A stretch of 9,270 nucleotides of DNA from Anaerolineae bacterium (GTDB taxonomy: Bacteria > Chloroflexota > Anaerolineae > SpSt-313). Shown one piece after another: positions 5,834-9,270 of this stretch; within the stretch, counting starts at the first letter, position 1, and every line of letters starts with the position of its first letter. The notes under the pieces were generated by a model that was not told the DNA's origin, did no database searches, and worked only from the letters and a program-made list of their open reading frames with translations. Location of the stretch: positions 1-9,270 of the forward strand of contig JAIMBM010000080.1 of assembly GCA_023511475.1 (NCBI GenBank). Direction: 5' to 3'. The position numbers were made by a program, and so were the translations under genes.

Positions 5834-6547
5834 CTACTTCCTCCCCGTCAGCAGCTTGTTCCTCGTCTCCCGAAGGGCTATCGCCGGTAGGGAGCCGGCG
5901 TTCTCGCCCAGGTAGGCCTCGACCGCCTCGCGGTGCAGCTTGATGAGGTCGCGCAGGAGCCACGACACGGCCCTGGTGATGAGGATGTGCCGCTCGCCCT
6001 TGAGCCGGTCGATATTGGCAAGGGCCTGCCGGAGGAGCCGCTCGTCGGCGGACTCGCGCACGGGCCGGGTGAGGAGGACGAGGCTGGCGCGGCGCCTGTG
6101 AATGTTCCCGTCGCCGACCAGCTTTTCGAGGAGGGCCTGCCACGCCTCCCACCGGTCGAGGAGCTCGGCGGCACCAAAAGCGGACTGGCAGATCGAATCC
6201 GCCTCCGCCCAGCCCTCGACGTGATCGAGCCAGCGGTCGATCCTTTCAGGCTCGATCTGGCGCCGCTGCGCCGGCCAGAGGGCGAGGAGGAAGCTTCCCA
6301 GCAGGATATCGTTGCAGGTGCGGCCGAGGAAGAGGTCGTCGAGGAGCGCGAGGTAGTCAGGGAAGGACAGTTCCGGGTGGCGGGCCCGGAAGGCGCGCAC
6401 GGCGCTGCGACCGGTCGTTGCCCTTACGGGGCAGAAGGGCTTGGTGGTGCCGAGGTAGGGGTTGCCGGGCATGGGGCACGCCTCCGGTCCGCAGCCGGCG
6501 AGTTGCCGGAGCTCGAGCAGCAACTGGGCGTGAAAGCCATCGGCCAT
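5834..6547 (-). CDS. DNA alkylation repair protein (AlkD-like HEAT-repeat glycosylase)
   Basis: This 237-residue protein matches the AlkC/AlkD DNA alkylation repair family, which uses a curved stack of helical HEAT-like repeats to remove alkylated purines such as 3- and 7-methyl bases. Family landmarks are FPDYLALLDDLF (62-73), the RWLDHVEGWAEADSIC region (105-120), HRRRASLVLLTRPV (150-163), ITRAVSWLLRDLIKLH (190-205) and the C-terminal ALRETRNKLLTGRK. Trp113 and Asp117 have the same spacing as Trp109 and Asp113 of Bacillus cereus AlkD. Arg151-153 and Trp196 fit the positions of its Arg148 and Trp187. The start at 6547 is chosen over 6583 because an ideal AAGGAGG lies six bases before it. It sits 84 bases downstream of leuS and may be cotranscribed with it, separated by a strong hairpin. 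The stop is TAG. Four cysteines near the N-terminus (residues 19-39) are noticeable but form no motif I recognise. Confidence 0.88.
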   Translation of the reverse strand: MADGFHAQLLLELRQLAGCGPEACPMPGNPYLGTTKPFCPVRATTGRSAVRAFRARHPELSFPDYLALLDDLFLGRTCNDILLGSFLLALWPAQRRQIEPERIDRWLDHVEGWAEADSICQSAFGAAELLDRWEAWQALLEKLVGDGNIHRRRASLVLLTRPVRESADERLLRQALANIDRLKGERHILITRAVSWLLRDLIKLHREAVEAYLGENAGSLPAIALRETRNKLLTGRK

Positions 6548-6554
6548 GGGGCAC

Positions 6555-6574
6555 CCTCCTTGAGCGGATCCGCT
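6555..6574 (-). promoter_or_regulatory. Ideal Shine-Dalgarno with adjacent 12-base palindrome
   Basis: On the minus strand AAGGAGG (6555-6561) lies six bases before the ATG at 6547 and decides the start of the AlkD-like gene. Directly upstream, 6563-6574 is a perfect 12-base palindrome, AGCGGATCCGCT, one base from the Shine-Dalgarno. A further arm pair, GTCCG (6575-6579) and CGGAC (6592-6596), follows. The palindrome could be a repressor site or an RNA stem that affects ribosome access; neither is proven. Confidence 0.55.
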
Positions 6575-6607
6575 GTCCGGCAAGGCGGAAGCGGACGCGG
6601 CAGCGCC

Positions 6608-6636
6608 GGTAGAGGGCGCTGGAAGCGCCCCCTACC
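6608..6636 (-). terminator. Strong hairpin overlapping the leuS stop codon
   Basis: The segments 6608-6620 and 6624-6636 are complementary over 13 positions with a three-base loop. On the minus-strand RNA the single non-Watson-Crick position is a G-U wobble, so the stem is complete. Its 5' arm, beginning GGUAGGGGGCGCU, contains the UAG stop of leuS. No U-run follows, so a Rho-independent terminator is uncertain. It could instead attenuate expression of the downstream AlkD-like gene, stabilise the leuS transcript end, or be a dispersed palindromic repeat. Confidence 0.55.
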
Positions 6637-9082
6637 GCACGACGATGTTCACGAGCTTGCCGGAGACGTAGATGACGTCCCTGACCGTCTTGCCGTCCAT
6701 GTGCCGCTTGGCGCCGGCGGAAGCCAGGGCCAGCGCCTTGGCGTCGTCCGCGGCAATGTCGGCCGGGACCTGCAGCCGGTCGCGCACCTTGCCGTTGACC
6801 TGCACGACCAGGGTGATCATCTCGTCGGCGGCCAGCCGCTCATCCCACTCGGGCCAGCGCTGCTGATGGACGCTATAGGCCCCGCCGATGCGCTCCCACA
6901 GCTCTTCCGCCAGGTGCGGCGTGATCGGCGCGAGGAGCAGCACCAGCGTGCGAATGGCCTCGCTCCAGGCCTCGGTACCGCCGAGGCCGGCCTCGCGCAG
7001 GCGCAGGAGGGTATTGGTGTACTCCATGAGGGCGGCGATGTAGACGTTGAAGCGAAAGCCCTCCATATGCTCGGTGCAGGTACGGATCGTCTTGTGCGTC
7101 GCCCGCCACACCTCGGCAATCCGCCGCTCCCGCTCCTCGCCCGTTGCCGAGCCCTGCCGGGGTGTCGGGTCCAGCACCAGGCCCCACACCCGGTTCAGGA
7201 AGCGGGAGATCCCCTCGATGCCGCGTGAGTTCCAGCTTCCGCCCAGCTCCCAGGGGCCGATGAACATGAGGTACGCGCGCACCGCGTCGGCGCCCAGCGT
7301 GCGCACATAGTCGTCGGGGTTGACCACATTGCCCCGCGACTTACTCATCTTCTCGTTGTCCTCGCCGAGGACGATCCCCTGGTTGAACAGGTTCAGCATC
7401 GGCTCGTCGTGGTCGAGCAGCCCCATGTCCCGGCATGCTTTGGTGAAGAAGCGCGTGTACAGGAGGTGCATGCAGGCATGCTCGATGCCGCCCGTGTACT
7501 GCTTCACCGGCAGCCAGACCCTGGCCGCCTTGGGGTCGAAGGGACCCTTGTCATAGTGCGGGCTGACGTAGCGCATCTGGTACCAGGAGGAGCAGATGAA
7601 GGTGTCCATGGTGTCCGTCTCGCGCTCCGCCGGGCCGCCGCACTGCGGGCAGGTCGTCCGCCGAAAGCCCTCGTGGTACTTGAGCGGCGACTCGCCCGTC
7701 GGCAGGAACTCGGCATCCTCGGGCAGGAGGACGGGCAGGTCCTCCTCGGGAACCGGCACCGTGCCGCACTGCGGGCAGTAGATGATCGGGATCGGCGCAC
7801 CCCAGTAGCGTTGGCGGGAGATGAGCCAGTCCCGCAGGCGGTAGGTCACCGCCGGGCGGCCCAGGCCCCGCGCCTCGAGATAGGCCGTCACCGCCTTGAT
7901 TCCTTCCCGGCTGTTCATCCCGTCGAAGGGACCCGAGTTCACCATCGGGCCCTCGCCGGTGTAGGCCTCGGTCAGGGGCTCGCCGTTCCAGTCCGGCGGC
8001 CGGATGACGACGGGGATGGGCAGGCCATACTCCTTGGCAAAGGCAAAGTCCCGCTCGTCGTGCGCCGGCACGCCCATGATGGCGCCCGTGCCGTACCCCA
8101 TGAGGACATAGTCGGCGATCCAGATGGGGATGCGCTCCCCGTTGGCCGGGTTGATGGCGTAGGCGCCGATAAAGACGCCCGTCTTGTCCTTCTCGACGGC
8201 GAGCCGCTCGATCTCGGTGCGGCGCTGAGCGGCGGCGACATACTCCTCGACCGCGGCCCGCCGATCCGGCGTCGTCAGCCGGTTGACCAGCGGGTGCTCC
8301 GGCGCAAGGACCATAAAGGTCGCGCCGTAGACCGTGTCGGGCCGGGTGGTAAAGACCACGATATCGTCGCCCTGCTCGCTGCGGAAGATGAGCTCCGCGC
8401 CCTCGCTGCGCCCGATCCAGTTCCGCTGCATCGTGACGACGCGCTCTGGCCAGTTGATGCCGTCATGACGCAGCAACTCCTCGGCGTAGCGGGTGATGCG
8501 CAGGTACCACTGCTCGAGCTCTTTCTTGGTCACCGGCGTGCCGCAGCGTTCGCAGTGACGGTCCTCTCCCCAGACCTGCTCGCGGGCGAGGGTGGTGTTG
8601 CAGTTGGGGCACCAGTCCACCGCCGAGCGGGTCCGGTAGGCGAGGCCGTGCTTGTAGAACTGCAGGAAGAACCACTGCGTCCAGCGGTAGTACTCGGGCT
8701 GGCAGGTGACGACCTCTCGCTCCCAGTCCCACATGGCGCCCATGGAGCGCAGTTGCTGACGCATGCGCTCGATGTTGCGCATCGTCCACTGGTAGGGATG
8801 GATTCCGTGCTTGATGGCGGCGTTCTCGGCGGGCAGGCCAAAGGCGTCAAAGCCGATCGGCAGCATGACGTCGTAGCCCTTCATGCGCAGGTAGCGAGCC
8901 CTGGCATCGGAGGGCGTGTAGGCGTACCAGTGGCCGATGTGCAGGTCGCCGGAGGGGTAGGGGAACATGGTGAGGAAGAAGTACGGGTTCGGGACGTCAT
9001 CATCGACGTGGTACAGCCGCGTCTCCTCCCAGCGCTTTTGCCACCTGGCTTCGATGGTCTGCGGGATGTACTTTTCGGTCAT
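6632..9082 (-). CDS. leuS: Leucyl-tRNA synthetase (LeuRS)
   Basis: LeuRS charges tRNA-Leu with leucine in the cytoplasm and hydrolyses mischarged tRNA at its CP1 editing domain. The 816 residues are a normal full length for the bacterial form. The class I HIGH signature is at 48-51 (GDLHIGHWY) and KMSKS at 578-582 (NEKMSKSRGN). Two cysteine pairs, CPNC at 158-161 and CERC at 177-180, form a probable zinc knuckle; another set, CPQC at 436-439 and CPQC at 478-481, lies after the editing domain. The CP1 editing site shows TTRPDTVYGAT (245-255) and the discriminating Asp342 in HDERDFAFAK. The C-terminal VQVNGKVRD (760-768) is typical. The start at 9082 is preferred over 9112: GAGGAG lies six bases before it, and MTEKYIPQTIEARWQKRW is the usual N-terminus. 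The upstream codons lie in a leader hairpin. The sequence looks Chloroflexota-like to me. Confidence 0.98.
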   Translation of the reverse strand: MTEKYIPQTIEARWQKRWEETRLYHVDDDVPNPYFFLTMFPYPSGDLHIGHWYAYTPSDARARYLRMKGYDVMLPIGFDAFGLPAENAAIKHGIHPYQWTMRNIERMRQQLRSMGAMWDWEREVVTCQPEYYRWTQWFFLQFYKHGLAYRTRSAVDWCPNCNTTLAREQVWGEDRHCERCGTPVTKKELEQWYLRITRYAEELLRHDGINWPERVVTMQRNWIGRSEGAELIFRSEQGDDIVVFTTRPDTVYGATFMVLAPEHPLVNRLTTPDRRAAVEEYVAAAQRRTEIERLAVEKDKTGVFIGAYAINPANGERIPIWIADYVLMGYGTGAIMGVPAHDERDFAFAKEYGLPIPVVIRPPDWNGEPLTEAYTGEGPMVNSGPFDGMNSREGIKAVTAYLEARGLGRPAVTYRLRDWLISRQRYWGAPIPIIYCPQCGTVPVPEEDLPVLLPEDAEFLPTGESPLKYHEGFRRTTCPQCGGPAERETDTMDTFICSSWYQMRYVSPHYDKGPFDPKAARVWLPVKQYTGGIEHACMHLLYTRFFTKACRDMGLLDHDEPMLNLFNQGIVLGEDNEKMSKSRGNVVNPDDYVRTLGADAVRAYLMFIGPWELGGSWNSRGIEGISRFLNRVWGLVLDPTPRQGSATGEERERRIAEVWRATHKTIRTCTEHMEGFRFNVYIAALMEYTNTLLRLREAGLGGTEAWSEAIRTLVLLLAPITPHLAEELWERIGGAYSVHQQRWPEWDERLAADEMITLVVQVNGKVRDRLQVPADIAADDAKALALASAGAKRHMDGKTVRDVIYVSGKLVNIVVR

Positions 9083-9098
9083 AATAGCTCCTCGAAAG

Positions 9099-9134
9099 CG
9101 ACGGCCCGCCATGGCGACCGGCCAAGGGCCGTCG
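9099..9134 (-). promoter_or_regulatory. Stem-loop in the leuS 5' leader
   Basis: CGACGGCCC (9099-9107) and GGGCCGTCG (9126-9134) are a perfect nine-base inverted repeat with an 18-base loop, ending 17 bases before the leuS ATG and just upstream of the GAGGAG ribosome binding site. On the minus-strand RNA it would be a very stable leader hairpin. It lacks the T-box signature and a following U-run, so it is not an obvious T-box or attenuator. A protein-bound or thermosensitive leader, or simple mRNA stabilisation, would all fit. Confidence 0.5.
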
Positions 9135-9148
9135 ATTCATGGAGCAAG

Positions 9149-9177
9149 AGTCTGCACCGGAAGGCGTAACTTGTCAA
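9149..9177 (-). promoter_or_regulatory. Candidate leuS promoter
   Basis: On the minus strand a perfect -35 TTGACA (9172-9177) is followed after 17 bases by CAGACT (9149-9154), which matches three of six -10 positions including the conserved A at position 2 and T at position 6. Transcription would start near 9142, giving a leader of about 60 bases that holds the stem-loop. The perfect -35 and ideal spacing support the call; the weak -10 limits it. Confidence 0.5.
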
Positions 9178-9207
9178 GGGCAGGCAACGCGGGCAGGGCT
9201 TTGACAA
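9171..9207. promoter_or_regulatory. Inverted TTGTCAA/TTGACAA pair, back-to-back -35 elements
   Basis: TTGTCAA (9171-9177) and TTGACAA (9201-9207) are exact reverse complements, 23 bases apart. The left copy holds the -35 of the candidate leuS promoter on the minus strand; the right copy is a consensus -35 reading rightwards on the plus strand. No good plus-strand -10 sits 16-18 bases on. The nearest, TATACG at 9229-9234, is 22 bases away. No coding start is seen between here and the right edge, so a rightward gene, if any, lies beyond 9270. The pair could also be an operator. Confidence 0.4.
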
Positions 9208-9270
9208 AGTCGGTCAGGTAGGGCCAGGTATACGGAGTATCAGATCGAGCGCAATATCCACGTTACCATC

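Noticed and set aside
5727..6152. N-terminal extension of the URO-D-family gene to 510 residues
   Set aside because: The extension overlaps the AlkD-like gene in another frame and translates to low-complexity Arg/Pro/Ala sequence. The ATG at 5726 has a Shine-Dalgarno and fits the family length.
5933..7228. Plus-strand open frame of 431 codons across the AlkD-like gene and leuS end
   Set aside because: It spans two well-supported minus-strand genes and the hairpin between them, and shows no recognisable domain.
7409..9169. Long plus-strand open frame of 586 codons
   Set aside because: It is the antisense shadow of leuS. The minus-strand frame has all LeuRS motifs, while this one gives a low-complexity translation rich in G, A, R, H and V.
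9083..9270. T-box riboswitch upstream of leuS
   Set aside because: The leader is short, and I see neither the conserved T-box sequence nor a terminator/antiterminator pair; only one simple stem-loop is present.
1..9270. CRISPR array, tRNA genes, insertion sequence or phage genes
   Set aside because: No regularly spaced repeats, tRNA cloverleaf, transposase, integrase or phage-like protein was seen on either strand.

Overview
All recognisable genes in this window lie on the minus strand, so transcription runs from right to left. Reading that way, the order is leuS (leucyl-tRNA synthetase), an AlkD-like DNA alkylation repair gene, a uroporphyrinogen-decarboxylase-family (methyltransferase-like) gene, a G15/C15 palindrome in a 305-base non-coding gap, two DppB/DppC-type ABC permease genes, a decayed piece of a LuxR/MalT-type ATPase regulator, fabH (ketoacyl-ACP synthase III), and the first 292 codons of fabK (flavin-dependent enoyl-ACP reductase II), which runs off the left edge. 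No tRNA, rRNA, CRISPR array, integrase or transposase was seen.

The organism looks like a high-GC bacterium. The LeuRS sequence (for example HIGHWYAYTPSDARARY and the following DAFGLPAENAAIKHGIHPYQWT stretch) and the regulator remnant remind me most of Chloroflexota such as Thermomicrobia or Chloroflexia. That is recognition from memory, not a search. The fabK end is different: it is visibly less GC-rich (hand-counted 60-base lines give about 47-60% GC, against about 75% in a fabH line) and has a Bacillota-like FabK sequence. The window may therefore be a mosaic, made either by horizontal transfer or by assembly.

Region by region: (a) 1-877 is fabK. (b) 878-1038 is a gap containing the base-composition break and a 10-base direct repeat. 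(c) 1039-2067 is an intact fabH. (d) 2068-2471 has no intact gene but holds the regulator fragment. (e) 2472-4314 is a tightly coupled permease pair with neither binding protein nor ATPases beside it. (f) 4315-4619 is non-coding and carries the G/C palindrome and smaller repeats. (g) 4620-5726 is the URO-D-family gene with its own promoter-like sequence. (h) 5834-6547 is the AlkD-like gene with an ideal Shine-Dalgarno. (i) 6632-9082 is leuS, with a hairpin over its stop codon and a stem-loop leader and promoter upstream. (j) 9083-9270 looks like a back-to-back promoter region.

FabH and FabK would act together in type II fatty acid synthesis: FabH makes the first condensation and FabK the final reduction of each elongation cycle. 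The other genes do not form an obvious shared pathway. I did not find a convincing new multi-gene system. The things most worth a second look are the G15/C15 palindrome, the composition break beside fabK, the frame-disrupted regulator relic, and a possible dispersed palindromic repeat whose GTAGGGG arm supplies the UAG stop codons of leuS and the URO-D-family gene.
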